Positions 51,177 through 60,121 are shown, counted from the first letter of the stretch. The stretch is DNA of 64,000 bases from Methylobacterium mesophilicum SR1.6/6 (GCF_000364445.2 NZ_CP043538.1:1247612-1311611), one strand, 5' to 3'. Made by a program: numbers and translations. Notes: generated by a model not told the origin, from the letters alone.

Positions 51177-52094
51177 ATGCGCGTGGGGCTTGCCGCGGCC
51201 GTGTTGGCCGGTCTCTTGACCGGCGCGGGGCCGGCGCGCGCGCAGCAGGACCTGTTCCAGAACCGCCTCGGCGGCCCCCTGCCCTCCCCGTCGATCACCA
51301 GCCCGACCCTTCCGCCCACCATGCCGCCCAGCGAGCCGGAGGCGCAGCTCTCCCTGTCGGCGCTCCTGGCCGGTCCCGGCGTGCCCCTGCGGCAGGGGCT
51401 GGCCTGGCGGATCTACGAGGATCGCGGCGACGGCACTCGCCCCTCGATCGTGGCCCGGTCCGGCGAGGCGGAGCCGCATTTCACCCTCGCGCCGGGCACC
51501 TACGTGGCGACCGTCACCTATGGCTTTGCCAGCGCCTCGAAGCGGATCGTGATGGGTGGCCAGCCGGCCACCGACACGCTGCGCGTCGCGGCCGGCGCGC
51601 TGATGCTGGCGGGCGCCGTCGGCGACCAGAAGATCGCCCCCGCGCAGGTGACGTTCTCGGTCTTCGTCCCCGTGGGCACCAATTCGGAAGGGCGCCTCGT
51701 GCGCTCCGGCATCAAGACCGGCGAGATCCTGCGGCTGCCGGAGGGCACCTACCACGTGGTCTCGACCTACGGTGAGTCGAACGCGATCCAGCGCGCGGAT
51801 CTTCGGGTCGAGAACGGCAAGGTGACGGAAGCGACCCTCAACCACCGCGCCGCCACCGTGACCCTCAAGCTGGTGGCGGCGCCCGGCGCGGAGGCCTTCG
51901 CCGGGACCGCCTTCTCGGTCCTGACGCCCGGCGGCGACACGATCCGCGAGGCGATCGGCGCCTTCCCGCAGGTTACACTCGCGGAGGGCGACTACGTGCT
52001 GATCGCCCGCCACGACGGGCAGGTCTACACCCGCGAGTTCAAGGTCGAGAGCGGGCTGGACCGGGATATCGAGGTCGTGGCCAAGGCGGGCTGA
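51177..52094 (+). CDS. secreted protein with repeated beta-domains, 305 aa
   Basis: A signal peptide (VGLAAAVLAGLLTGAGPARAQQ) precedes a Pro-rich linker and two or three similar beta-rich segments (LAPGTYVATVTYGFASASKRI; LPEGTYHVVSTYGESNAIQRAD; LAEGDYVLIARHDGQVYTREFKV), a PEGA-like repetition. It is probably periplasmic. No enzyme motif. Function unknown, but well conserved-looking. Confidence 0.85.
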   Translation: MRVGLAAAVLAGLLTGAGPARAQQDLFQNRLGGPLPSPSITSPTLPPTMPPSEPEAQLSLSALLAGPGVPLRQGLAWRIYEDRGDGTRPSIVARSGEAEPHFTLAPGTYVATVTYGFASASKRIVMGGQPATDTLRVAAGALMLAGAVGDQKIAPAQVTFSVFVPVGTNSEGRLVRSGIKTGEILRLPEGTYHVVSTYGESNAIQRADLRVENGKVTEATLNHRAATVTLKLVAAPGAEAFAGTAFSVLTPGGDTIREAIGAFPQVTLAEGDYVLIARHDGQVYTREFKVESGLDRDIEVVAKAG

Positions 52095-52107
52095 GCCTCG
52101 GGGACGT

Positions 52108-52983
52108 TCAGGCGAAGCGCCGGGCGAGCGCGACGCAGGCGGCCACCGCGACGGCGGCGCCGATCATCGCGGGCTCAATCCGCTCGCCCAGCACCAGGGC
52201 GGCGACGCCGAGGCCGAGGAACGGTTGGAGCAGCTGCAGCTGACCGATTGCCGCGATGCCGCCCCGCGCCAGCGCCCGGTACCAGAACACGAAGCCGATC
52301 AGCATGCTGAACAGGGCGACGTAGCCGAGGCCGGCCCAGGCCGGCAGAGGGATCGCGGTGGGCTCGGCCGGCGCCAGAGCGAGGGCGAGCGGCAGACTCA
52401 CCGGCAGCGACAGGACCGTGGCCCAGGCGATCACCTGCCAGCCCCCGAGCCGCCGCGCCAGCACGCCGCCTTCCGCGTAGCCGAGCCCGCAGACCAGGAT
52501 CGCCGCGAGCATGAATGCGTCGCCGGGGCCGACTTGGCCTTCGAGGCCACGGGCCGCGAAGGCGACGGTGACCAGCGCACCGCAGAGTGACAGCAGCCAG
52601 AACGCCGCCGACGGGCGTTCGCCCGAGCGCAGCGTGCCGAAGATGGCGGTGGCAAGCGGCAAGAGGCCGACGAAGACGGTCCCGTGCGCGGCGCTCACCG
52701 TCCGAAGGGCCAGGGCCGTGAGCAGCGGGAAGCCGACGACCACGCCCGCCGCCACGATCGCGAGCGATCGCAGGTCGTTTCCGCGCGGTCGCCTCTGCCG
52801 CAGGATGCGCAGGGCCACCGCCCCGGCGAGGCCGGCCAGGGCCGCGCGGGCCGCGCTGAGGAACAGCGCGTCCATGCCGGTCAGCGCGAGGCGTGTGGCG
52901 ACCAGCGAGGCGCTGAAGATGGAGACGCCGATGAGCCCGTCGATCCAGGCGCCCGGGGCGCCCTGGTCCGCCGGCACCGCCAT
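52108..52983 (-). CDS. EamA/DMT family transporter, 291 aa
   Basis: ATG 52983 (MAVPADQGAPGAW) begins a protein with about ten membrane helices in two EamA repeats; the second ends LQLLQPFLGLGVAALVLGERIEPAMIGAAVAVAACVAL, the typical EamA close. It exports or imports a small metabolite. ATG 53001 is an alternative start. It reads towards the gene at 51177-52094 and ends 14 nt from it. Confidence 0.93.
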   Translation of the reverse strand: MAVPADQGAPGAWIDGLIGVSIFSASLVATRLALTGMDALFLSAARAALAGLAGAVALRILRQRRPRGNDLRSLAIVAAGVVVGFPLLTALALRTVSAAHGTVFVGLLPLATAIFGTLRSGERPSAAFWLLSLCGALVTVAFAARGLEGQVGPGDAFMLAAILVCGLGYAEGGVLARRLGGWQVIAWATVLSLPVSLPLALALAPAEPTAIPLPAWAGLGYVALFSMLIGFVFWYRALARGGIAAIGQLQLLQPFLGLGVAALVLGERIEPAMIGAAVAVAACVALARRFA

Positions 52984-53284
52984 GCTCGATCCCTCCGCCA
53001 CCGATGCCTCCCGCCAGGAACCCCGCCTTCATGCGCGGGCAAGCCCGCCTCCGCCAGGGACGTCGGCGGGCCGAGCCGCCGAACTGTCCTGCCGGCCGAG
53101 CAGTACGGTGCGCAAACGGAGTCGGGGCGCATCGTGCGCGCAGCGTGTGCGATGGCCCGGCCGGAGCGCCCGCGACGCGCGCGAAGGTTCCATGTTCCGG
53201 GCATTAACATTTCCGCTACGAGCCGGAACGATGCGGCGGTGTTCGAGCTTTCAAGCGACTCGTCCTGAGTTAGTGGAGATTCCT

Positions 53285-53683
53285 ATGCGTCGCCTCGTCC
53301 TCGCCACCCTCGCCGCCGCAGCCCTGGCCGGGCCGGCCCTCGCCGCCAATGAAGCGCCTCCAACCGTCGCGCCGAAGTTCGAGACCGTCCCGCAGAACGC
53401 CGTCCTGAGCTACAACCTCATCGGCCTGAACGTCACCGATGCCCAGAACAACACGGTGGGCGAGATCAAGGATCTCGTTATCGATCACGACAAGCTCGTG
53501 GGCTACATCGTCTCGGTCGGCGGCTTCCTCGGGATGGGCGAGCGGTATGTGGCCGTGTCGCCGTCCTCCATCGCGTTGGGCTACGACGCCGACGCCAAGA
53601 AGTGGAAGGCCGTCATCGGCGCGAGCAAGGATCAGCTGAAGTCGGCGCCCGAGTTCAAGTACGACGGCAAGTTCAAGCGCTGA
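53285..53683 (+). CDS. secreted PRC-barrel domain protein, 132 aa
   Basis: A signal peptide (RRLVLATLAAAALAGPALAAN) is followed by a PRC barrel: NLIGLNVTDAQNNTVGEIKDLVIDHDKLVGYIVSVGGFLGMGERYVAVSPSSI. Such periplasmic PRC proteins are frequent in Methylobacterium and often stress-induced. TGGAGATTCCT upstream gives a good ribosome site. A hairpin follows at 53710-53731. Confidence 0.92.
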   Translation: MRRLVLATLAAAALAGPALAANEAPPTVAPKFETVPQNAVLSYNLIGLNVTDAQNNTVGEIKDLVIDHDKLVGYIVSVGGFLGMGERYVAVSPSSIALGYDADAKKWKAVIGASKDQLKSAPEFKYDGKFKR

Positions 53684-53709
53684 TCCCAGAGCGCGACAGG
53701 CGTCGCGAA

Positions 53710-53731
53710 GGGAGCGGCCTCGGCCGCTCCC
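53710..53731 (+). terminator. GC-rich hairpin after the PRC-barrel gene
   Basis: GGGAGCGGCC and GGCCGCTCCC form a perfect 10-bp stem with a 2-nt loop 27 nt after the stop. No T-run follows, so termination would be weak or factor-assisted, or the hairpin protects the mRNA 3' end. Confidence 0.5.
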
Positions 53732-53888
53732 GGCGATCCGGTCAGGCGTTCCGATCCCTGGAACCGCCCGGCGTCCGAGAGCGGCATGAAGCAACCCGCG
53801 GTGGCGTTATAACGCTCACGCGCGACCTGTCGGGCAAGCCTCGACCTGCCGCCACCATGGAGGATCCGGACCGCCCGCGCGCTCCGCG

Positions 53889-54131
53889 CTACACATCCGA
53901 TCCCAGGGCCTCGCGGGCCATGCGGGCGACGACCGCCTCGCGCTTGGCCTGCTTCAGGACGATACGGGCCGCGGCGCGCGCGTTGGCGGCGCGAAGCTCG
54001 GCCTGCGGACCGCCGTCGCGAAGGGTGCGCCACGCCAGCGCGCGGAACCACCTGGCGTTGGCCAGGGCGGCGGCGCGGCGGCTGATCGGCCCACCGACAT
54101 CGAGCGGCTTTTCTACGGTAACGGACGCCAT
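53889..54131 (-). CDS. small basic helical protein, 80 aa
   Basis: From ATG 54131 (MASVTVEKPLDVGG) the protein is an Ala/Arg helix (ALANARWFRALAWRTLRDG…ARIVLKQAKREAVVARMAREALG), with no membrane segment. It lies alone, opposite to the HD gene. No family recognised. Confidence 0.6.
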   Translation of the reverse strand: MASVTVEKPLDVGGPISRRAAALANARWFRALAWRTLRDGGPQAELRAANARAAARIVLKQAKREAVVARMAREALGSDV

Positions 54132-54403
54132 TGGCTCAATCCTGGACTGCGAACCGCCGCTTGTCCGTTTATGAGACAGCAAATGGCGATGGCATACGAA
54201 CTGGGCAATAGTTCTGCCAGTAATAACGGTCTGACAGATCGATAAAATCCGGCATCCTCAAAACGCAGGAGATCGGAGTCGGTCCGGACGTCACTGACGG
54301 CGATGGCCCGCCCACCGGGAACGCCGCCGCCCGGCCACGATTGTCCGTTACCGGAGTCCGAAGCGGCGCCGTACCGCACCGGCGCATCCCGCGAGAGGGT
54401 AGC

Positions 54404-54898
54404 GTGCCGACGATCTTCGATGCCCATACCTTCGCCCTCACCGCGCATGCGGGCCAGCTCGACAAGGGCGGCGAACCCGGCATGCGACACCTTGAACGCG
54501 TCGCCAACGCAGCCCTCGCCCGGGCCGGCCATGCCCGACTCGTCGACGGGTTCGACATCGACCCGATGCAAGTCATGCAGGCTGCCCTGCTCCACGATGT
54601 GCTGGAGGACACGCCGCGGACCGTCGGCGATCTGCGCGCCGAGGGTTTCGATCCGGGCGTGATCGGGATCGTCATGCTGCTGACGAAGCCTGCGGCCCGG
54701 ACAGCCTATTCGGACCGCATCACCGGCCTGATCGAGGCGGGCGACCTCGCGGCGATCCTGGTCAAGATGTCCGACACCGAGGATAATCTCTGTCCCGCCC
54801 GGATACCGCCGAACGCCGCGTTCCTGCGGGAGCGCTACGCAACCGCGTTCGCGCGCCTGAAGGACGCTGCCGCGGCCAGGGGCTATACCGGACTGTGA
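54404..54898 (+). CDS. SpoT/RelA-like HD phosphohydrolase, 164 aa
   Basis: GTG 54404 starts MPTIFDAHTFALTAHAGQLDKGGEP. The HD site is in ALLHDVLEDTPRTVGDLRAEGF, followed by VLTKP-type MLLTKPAARTAYSDR and KMSDTEDNLCPARIP. This is the pattern of stand-alone (p)ppGpp hydrolases of the RelA/SpoT HD family, without synthetase or regulatory domains. It may clear alarmones or a related nucleotide. Confidence 0.85.
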   Translation: MPTIFDAHTFALTAHAGQLDKGGEPGMRHLERVANAALARAGHARLVDGFDIDPMQVMQAALLHDVLEDTPRTVGDLRAEGFDPGVIGIVMLLTKPAARTAYSDRITGLIEAGDLAAILVKMSDTEDNLCPARIPPNAAFLRERYATAFARLKDAAAARGYTGL

Positions 54899-55259
54899 AG
54901 CGCGCCGGCGGGGGGGATCGAACCGCAAGCGGCCGGGCTTTTCGCCATTTGCCGCACCGCGCGCTTCCTCGGCCTCAGTAGCGACGGCCTTTCGATCAGA
55001 GCCGCTTCGAGCGCGATCCGACCCCACCATTTCCTGCCCGGACGACCGACGCGGCTCAGCCCGCCGTGGGCAGGAACCGACCGCATCCCCTCGGGTTGGC
55101 CAGCCATGCAGCATCTCGAGCGCCGCCTCTCCGGCGGCGGCTCGGAGTGCTGACGACTCGACCGGCGGGCGGACACACGGGCACCAGACCGGGAACCTTC
55201 GCGGAGGCGCCCGGCGGACCATGCGCCCCGCGGCGCGATCGCGCGACGAGGACCATCGC
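54899..55259. other. intergenic region
   Basis: About 360 nt between the HD and DUF2231 genes. Only Arg/Pro-rich chance frames are seen on both strands. The downstream gene's promoter probably lies here. Confidence 0.4.
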
Positions 55260-55721
55260 TTGGCCCAGACAAACCCGCAATCCACGGCCCGGATCGGCGC
55301 TCACCCGATCCACGCGATGCTCGTCCCGATCCCGATCGCCTGCTTCGTCGGCACCCTGGGGACCGACATCGCGTACTGGTTCACCGCCAATATGCAATGG
55401 GCCAATTTCTCGGCTTGGCTCCTCAGCGTCGGCCTGATCGGCGCCGCCCTGGCGGTGCTCGCGGGATTGATCGACTTCTTCGGCGACCGCGGCATCCGGC
55501 GGCTCCGCCCGGCCTGGATCCACGTCGTCGGCAACGTCGTGGCCGTAGGCCTCAGCCTCATCAACCTCTTCGTGCACAGCCGCGACGCCTACACGTCGGT
55601 GGTGCCGACCGGGTTGATCCTCTCGGCCGCCGTCGTGCTCATCCTGCTGGTGACCGGCTGGAACGGTGCGGCACTGGTCCACCGCCACGGCGTGGGCGTC
55701 CGGAACGGAGAGCGCGCATGA
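55260..55721 (+). CDS. DUF2231 membrane protein, 153 aa
   Basis: TTG 55260 (LAQTNPQSTARIGAHPIHAML) is the likely start; upstream ATG 55221 would add a charged leader. The family signature GAHPIHAMLVPIPIACFVGTLGTDIAYW is followed by four membrane helices (LSVGLIGAALAVLAGLIDFF; VVGNVVAVGLSLINLFV; GLILSAAVVLILLVTGW). DUF2231 proteins often pair with dehydrogenases as redox membrane partners. Its stop overlaps the next ATG (ATGA). Confidence 0.9.
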   Translation: MAQTNPQSTARIGAHPIHAMLVPIPIACFVGTLGTDIAYWFTANMQWANFSAWLLSVGLIGAALAVLAGLIDFFGDRGIRRLRPAWIHVVGNVVAVGLSLINLFVHSRDAYTSVVPTGLILSAAVVLILLVTGWNGAALVHRHGVGVRNGERA

Positions 55722-57058
55722 CGCTCGGCCGCGCGATCCTGATCACCGGCCTACTGCTGCCGCTCGCAGCCTGCGGGCCGGATCCCATCGATCCGCGGAC
55801 ACAGATCGGGCCGAACCCGCCACTTCCCGAGCCGCACCAGTACCTCCTGCCGCCGATGCACGTCTCCAGCGTCGTCGGCTGGAAGGACGGCGAGGCACCG
55901 CAGGTGGCCGCCGGGCTGCAGGTGAAGGCCCTGGCCACGGGTCTCAAGAACCCACGCTCGATCCTGGTCCTGCCGAACGGCGACATCCTGGTGGCAGAGA
56001 GCGGCGGCCCGAACCCGCCGGTATACCGGCCCAAGGAGATCATCATGGGCTGGCTTGAACGGAAGTCCCACTCCGCCGAGACGCCGGGTCAGCGCATCAT
56101 CCTGCTGCGGGATGCTGACGGCGACGGAGTTGCCGAGCAGCGCAACGTCCTCCTCGACAAGCAGAACTCGCCCTTCGGTATGGCGCTCGTCGGCAACGAC
56201 CTCTACGTCGCCGAGACCGACGGGGTGATGCGCTACCCCTACAAGCCGGGCGAGACCACGATCGCGGAGCCCGGGGTGAAGCTCACCGAGCTGCCGGCGG
56301 GGCAGATCAACCATCACTGGACCAAGAGCCTGACGGCGAGCCCGGACGGAACCAAGCTCTACGCGGGCATCGGCTCGAACAGCAACGTCTCCGAGAACGG
56401 GCTCGACGCGGAGAAGGACCGCGCGGCGATCTGGGAGATCGACCGAACGACCGGGACGCACCGGCTCTACGCCACCGGCCTGCGCAACCCCAACGGCCTG
56501 ACCTTCGAGCCGCAGACCAAGACGCTCTGGTGCGTCGTCAACGAGCGCGACGAGCTCGGGCCCGATCTCGTGCCCGACTACATGACCTCGGTGAAGGACG
56601 GCGGCTTCTACGGCTGGCCCTACAGCTACTGGGGCAGCCACGTCGATCCGCGGGTGATGCCTCAGCGGCCCGAGCGCGTCGCCTCGGCGATCATGCCGGA
56701 CTATTCCCTGAGTTCGCATGTCGCGCCGCTCGGGATGACCTTCTACACCGGCACGGCCCTGCCCCAGACCTACCAGGGCGGTGCCTTCGTGGGCGAGCAC
56801 GGAAGCTGGGACCGCGACCCCCTCAACGGCTACAAGGTGGTCTACATCCCGTTTGCGGAGGGCAAGCCGTCCGGGAAGGCGCAGGATGTCGTCACCGGCT
56901 TCGTCACGGAAGACCGGCAGGCCCGCGGTCGACCTGTGGGCCTCGCGGTCGACAGCCACGGCGCCCTGCTCATCGCCGATGATGCGGGCGGGGTCGTCTG
57001 GCGGGTGACCGGCGCCGGTACCCAGTCGGCAGCCGAGCCGCCCGCGGCCATCCGCTGA
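55718..57058 (+). CDS. PQQ-dependent sorbosone-dehydrogenase-like lipoprotein, 446 aa
   Basis: The lipoprotein signal ends LPLAACGPD, so it is membrane-anchored in the periplasm. The body is a beta-propeller of the soluble glucose/sorbosone dehydrogenase family: GLKNPRSILVLPNGDILVAES, INHHWTKSLTASPDGTKLYAGIGSNSN, LRNPNGLTFEPQTKTLW, VNERDELG, GFYGWPYSYWG and FVGEHGSWDR. It likely oxidises an aldose with PQQ. It is translationally coupled to the DUF2231 protein, a probable electron-transfer partner. Confidence 0.93.
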   Translation: MTLGRAILITGLLLPLAACGPDPIDPRTQIGPNPPLPEPHQYLLPPMHVSSVVGWKDGEAPQVAAGLQVKALATGLKNPRSILVLPNGDILVAESGGPNPPVYRPKEIIMGWLERKSHSAETPGQRIILLRDADGDGVAEQRNVLLDKQNSPFGMALVGNDLYVAETDGVMRYPYKPGETTIAEPGVKLTELPAGQINHHWTKSLTASPDGTKLYAGIGSNSNVSENGLDAEKDRAAIWEIDRTTGTHRLYATGLRNPNGLTFEPQTKTLWCVVNERDELGPDLVPDYMTSVKDGGFYGWPYSYWGSHVDPRVMPQRPERVASAIMPDYSLSSHVAPLGMTFYTGTALPQTYQGGAFVGEHGSWDRDPLNGYKVVYIPFAEGKPSGKAQDVVTGFVTEDRQARGRPVGLAVDSHGALLIADDAGGVVWRVTGAGTQSAAEPPAAIR

Positions 57059-57103
57059 CGTGAGATCGCGTTCGGGCAGAAACGGGATGCCGGAGAGATT
57101 GTC

Positions 57104-57310
57104 GTGACACTGTCGTCCCATTCGCCCGCCACGGTGAGCTCCGAGGGCCGTCATGCCCGCGAGCGCGGCGACCCGCTCACCGCGAATCCCTATCCGGAGG
57201 GAACGGACGCCCACCGCACCTGGGCGCGCGGCTATGAGATGCCCGATGCGGAAGCCCGGGAGACGTCCGCGGCGGCGACCGACGGCGGTGCGGACCCCGG
57301 TGCGTCCTGA
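57104..57310 (+). CDS. small hydrophilic protein, 68 aa
   Basis: GTG 57104 follows GGAGAGATTGTC. It contains NPYPEGTDAHRTWARGYEM, a short pattern found in small Methylobacterium proteins (modulator or ribosome-modulation-like 'NPY…W..G' proteins), flanked by disordered ends. It may be stress-related. No firm family. Confidence 0.6.
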   Translation: MTLSSHSPATVSSEGRHARERGDPLTANPYPEGTDAHRTWARGYEMPDAEARETSAAATDGGADPGAS

Positions 57311-57340
57311 ACCCCGCCGATCACGGGGCTCCGCGACCGC

Positions 57341-57784
57341 TCAGAACAGCGAGATCAGCGCCACGCCGCCGATCATCATGACGCCGCCCAGGATCCGCCA
57401 GGGACCGGCGCTGTGCTGCGCGAAGCCCAGCCAGCCGTAGTGATCGAGCGCCACGGAGGTCACGATCGCGGCCGTCACGGTGATGCCGGTGAACAAGGCG
57501 GCGCCGAGGCGCTCGGCCAGGATGATCATCGCCAGCACGTAGGCGGCTCCCATGGCGCCGCCGAGCCACGCCCACCACGGCACGCCCGTCCAGCGCGCGC
57601 CGCTCGGCCAGCCGATCCCAAGGAACGGGACCGCTAGAAGATAGACGAGGATGTTGGTGCCGGCCACGACGAGGGCTGCCAGGATCGGCTGCCCCAGGGC
57701 CTTGTTCAGGCTCGCATTCGCCCCGGCCTGGACGGTGTTCAGGACCCCGGCCGCGACAGCCACCAGGGCGATCAGGATCGGCAT
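57341..57784 (-). CDS. DMT family transporter (YdcZ/DUF606), 147 aa
   Basis: From ATG 57784 (MPILIALVAVAAGVLNTVQAGANASLNKALG) it has five membrane helices and the family pattern NTVQAGANA.L…P..AA.V…. These short DMT proteins work as paired or dimeric transporters. It reads towards the small gene at 57104-57310. No partner copy is adjacent. Confidence 0.9.
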   Translation of the reverse strand: MPILIALVAVAAGVLNTVQAGANASLNKALGQPILAALVVAGTNILVYLLAVPFLGIGWPSGARWTGVPWWAWLGGAMGAAYVLAMIILAERLGAALFTGITVTAAIVTSVALDHYGWLGFAQHSAGPWRILGGVMMIGGVALISLF

Positions 57785-57916
57785 GCGCGAAGTCCGCCTT
57801 CGTCGCTCAGCCCCCGCGTTCAGGAACAGCCGTGCTGACCGAGGGTTCCCCAACGGACCGGCCGGGCCATTCCAGGGCATTCCAGTCCCCACGGCCGGCA
57901 TGGAGGGAGACACGCC

Positions 57917-58186
57917 ATGACGCTCCGCACGAGGCTCATCACGCTCGCCGCAGCCGGTCTGCTCGCCGCCGCTGCCCCGGCCCTGGCGGCCGAGAACGGA
58001 TCCGGCGCGACCAGCCGGTCGGGCACGGCCGACAAGACCGGACCGAACGATGCCGGCTCCGGCGCCAGCCCCGGCGCTTCGGGCAGCGGCCCGTCTTCCG
58101 GCAACCTGAGCCGCTCCGGCACGACCAACAGCACCGGCGCCAACGATGCTGGCTCGGGCGCGAAGCCCGGCGCCGGAAGCCGCTGA
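57917..58186 (+). CDS. small exported Gly/Ser/Thr-rich protein, 89 aa
   Basis: A signal peptide (LITLAAAGLLAAAAPALAAEN) leads to a mature part built of two copies of a 'SRSGT…TGPNDAGSGA' unit (SRSGTADKTGPNDAGSGAS; SRSGTTNSTGANDAGSGAK). It is probably a disordered periplasmic protein. The repeat explains the low complexity. Function unknown. Confidence 0.75.
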   Translation: MTLRTRLITLAAAGLLAAAAPALAAENGSGATSRSGTADKTGPNDAGSGASPGASGSGPSSGNLSRSGTTNSTGANDAGSGAKPGAGSR

Positions 58187-58221
58187 CGCGGGGCCGGTTC
58201 GGCAACTGGCGAGCGGATGGA

Positions 58222-58246
58222 CCGCCCGGGGATCGGGCCCGGGCGG
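58222..58246 (+). terminator. GC-rich hairpin between small exported protein genes
   Basis: CCGCCCGGG and CCCGGGCGG form a 9-bp stem with a 7-nt loop, 36 nt after the stop of the exported protein gene. No T-run. A candidate terminator or mRNA-stabilising end. Confidence 0.45.
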
Positions 58247-58322
58247 GAGCGCCCCGGATCCGGCGGAACGCCACTCGCAGGGCCACCGTTCTCGGAACAT
58301 GTCAGCGGCTCACGGAGGAACC

Positions 58323-58481
58323 ATGCCGGCGAAGAGAACGATCGCGTTGCTCGGACTGCTGATGGTCGGGCTCGCCGCCTGCGATGACAAGCAGGCGCAG
58401 ACCAACACGCCGACAAAGCCCGATGCCACGAAGTTGGAGCCGCAGACCGACCAGTCGGCGCCGAATAACCAGAAGCGCTGA
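58323..58481 (+). CDS. tiny lipoprotein, 52 aa
   Basis: ATG 58323 follows GGAGGAACC. Lipobox LAAC (IALLGLLMVGLAACDDK) predicts cleavage to a 32-residue, Gln/Thr/Pro-rich lipidated peptide. It resembles entericidin-like small lipoproteins in size, though not in detail. Its stop lies inside a bidirectional hairpin. Confidence 0.75.
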   Translation: MPAKRTIALLGLLMVGLAACDDKQAQTNTPTKPDATKLEPQTDQSAPNNQKR

Positions 58482-58500
58482 TCCGGCAGCCGGATCAGCG
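58476..58500. terminator. bidirectional hairpin between convergent small genes
   Basis: CGCTGATCCG and CGGATCAGCG form a perfect 10-bp stem with a 5-nt loop. It overlaps the stop codons of the lipoprotein gene (58479-58481) and of the leftward 56-aa gene (58495-58497), so one structure serves both. Confidence 0.6.
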
Positions 58501-58665
58501 CGGTCCGCGGGCTCCGTCAGGCACGGCGCCGGTCGCCGCATCCTCGTCCGCGATCACCGGCATCACGGCGCCGAAACCGTTGACGGTTTCAGAGAGCCAG
58601 TCATCCAGCGTATCGACGGCGGAAAGGGCGCCGTCGAGGACAGCGTTCATCAGTGTGCGCATCAT
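58495..58665 (-). CDS. small acidic protein, 56 aa
   Basis: Read leftwards from ATG 58665 behind a perfect GGAGG. The product starts MMRTLMNAVLDGALSAVD and continues LDDWLSETVNGFGAVMPVIA, an amphipathic helical peptide with an acidic tail. Too short for a family call, but the ribosome site and the convergent hairpin support it. Confidence 0.55.
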   Translation of the reverse strand: MMRTLMNAVLDGALSAVDTLDDWLSETVNGFGAVMPVIADEDAATGAVPDGARGPR

Positions 58666-58706
58666 CGACCTCCCGCTCTATCGAAATGGCAGGGCCTCGC
58701 CCGGGA

Positions 58707-58823
58707 TCAGACGAAGTGCATGGGAAGCGCGCGCTCCAGGGCCTCGACATAGGTCCCGGCGAACACCGCGACGGTCGCGGCGGCGAGTGCGGCGGCGAGG
58801 GTGAGGCGAGCCGTGAGGGTCAT
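58707..58823 (-). CDS. tiny membrane peptide, 38 aa
   Basis: ATG 58823 follows GGAGACTTCCG. The product MTLTARLTLAAALAAATVAV then FAGTYVEALERALPMHFV is one membrane helix or signal sequence and a short tail. It lies just upstream of, and parallel to, the 56-aa gene. Function unknown. Confidence 0.5.
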   Translation of the reverse strand: MTLTARLTLAAALAAATVAVFAGTYVEALERALPMHFV

Positions 58824-59171
58824 CGGAAGTCTCCATCGGATCCGCGACTGTTTTCGCGGTGTGATGTCGATGTAAGCCCAAGCTTTCCGGATCGGCGTGT
58901 TGCGGCACACGTCGAGGGCGCCGGCGCACGCCCCGTCGAGGACCCGGGCCGGCCACGCGGCTTCGAAGGCTGGATGCCGGGGCGACAGGCTGCCCGGATC
59001 GCCGATCTTCGCCCGCGCATGAGCCCGATACGGAAGCCGTTTCGAGGCCTCGGTCGATGCATCCCAATCGTCATGACACGCGCAGCAAAGTGAGCCAGGG
59101 CGAGCCGTCTTCGTGCGTTCAGGAGCGATCGTCGACGCTCGTCGCGGACTGGTCCGCGACACGCGAACGGT
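58824..59171. other. intergenic region
   Basis: About 350 nt without a supported gene. The right end of the leftward small-gene unit's promoter probably lies near 58840-58880. Open frames present are Arg/Pro-rich shadows. Confidence 0.35.
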
Positions 59172-59423
59172 TCAGTCGCACCAGGGCGCCACGAGCCTGA
59201 TCTCGCCGGTGAAATGCGGACCTTCGATCCGGATGCACAACTGATCGCTGTTGGGGTCGGGTCGGCGGACCGTCACCACCTGGGGAACGGGATGGACGCT
59301 CTGAAGGGCGGCGACGGCGGTGATCCGCAGGCCCTCCATGGTGCAGGCGGTGCAGGTGCACAGATCGGCCCACAGGATCGCCTCTGCCTCACGGGCGAGG
59401 TCGGTGGCTCGGACAGGCGGCAT
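59172..59423 (-). CDS. hypothetical protein, 83 aa
   Basis: ATG 59423 (MPPVRATDLAREAEAILW) is fixed by AAGGGGAGA six nucleotides upstream. It has a CTCTAC Cys pair in LWADLCTCTACTMEGLRI and a beta-rich C-terminus (QLCIRIEGPHFTGEIRLV). It is a soluble, possibly metal-binding small protein. Family unknown. Confidence 0.65.
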   Translation of the reverse strand: MPPVRATDLAREAEAILWADLCTCTACTMEGLRITAVAALQSVHPVPQVVTVRRPDPNSDQLCIRIEGPHFTGEIRLVAPWCD

Positions 59424-59695
59424 AACCGGTCTCCCCTTGAACATCCCCGATCTTTGGGCAACCAGGGTCAGGTGCGGTTGATCCGCGCCGCAGCAGTTCT
59501 GCGTCGCGATTCAGGCCGGCACGTCGCCGGGGCGGCGACCGCGCGGTTGTGTTGCGGCGGTCACGCCGCAATCGATTGTGGCTGTGGTGACGGTGAGCGC
59601 GCGAAGATCGGTCGCGGAAGGCGAGGCTTCATGCGGCTGATCGGGCTCGCCGCCCCTGCCGCCGTCAGAGGCGTGCCGCGCGCCCACCGAAACTA

Positions 59696-60010
59696 GAGAC
59701 GCCGTTCGCGGTCCTCGACAAGGGCGCGATCACGCCGAACAACGCGGTCTTCGTGCACTATCACCTCGCCGACATCCCGACCGAGATCGACCCGCAGGCC
59801 TTTCGCGTCGCGGTGATCGGGCAGGTCGAGCGCCCGCTCTCCCTGTCGCACGCCGACCTCAAGGCGCTGCCGCAGACCGAGATCGTGGCGGTCAATCCGT
59901 GCGCGGGCAATTCCCGCGGCTTCTCCGAGCCGCGCATCGCCGGCGGCCAGCTCGCCAACGATGCCATGGGTGACGCTCGCTGGACCAGCTTGCGCCTCGG
60001 GGTTCGAGAG
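59696..60010 (+). pseudogene. fragment of a sulfite-oxidase-type molybdenum oxidoreductase
   Basis: The frame reads PFAVLDKGAITPNNAVFVHYHLAD, IDPQAFRVAVIGQVERPLSL, and EIVAVNPCAGNSRGFSEPRIAGGQLANDAMGDARWTS. This is the central part of a SoxC/YedY-like enzyme, including the Cys that binds molybdenum. The N-terminal third and everything after about residue 105 are missing; downstream the frame becomes unrelated and stops at 60121. A decayed remnant. Confidence 0.75.
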
Positions 60011-60121
60011 TGTTGGCCGCAGCAGAGCCGAGGCCGTAACGACAGCGAGGTCGAGCCGAACCCGCTCCGCCAGATACTGCTGACGAAGGGACCTGCCGGC
60101 CGCCGCTCAGCCCGATTCTAA

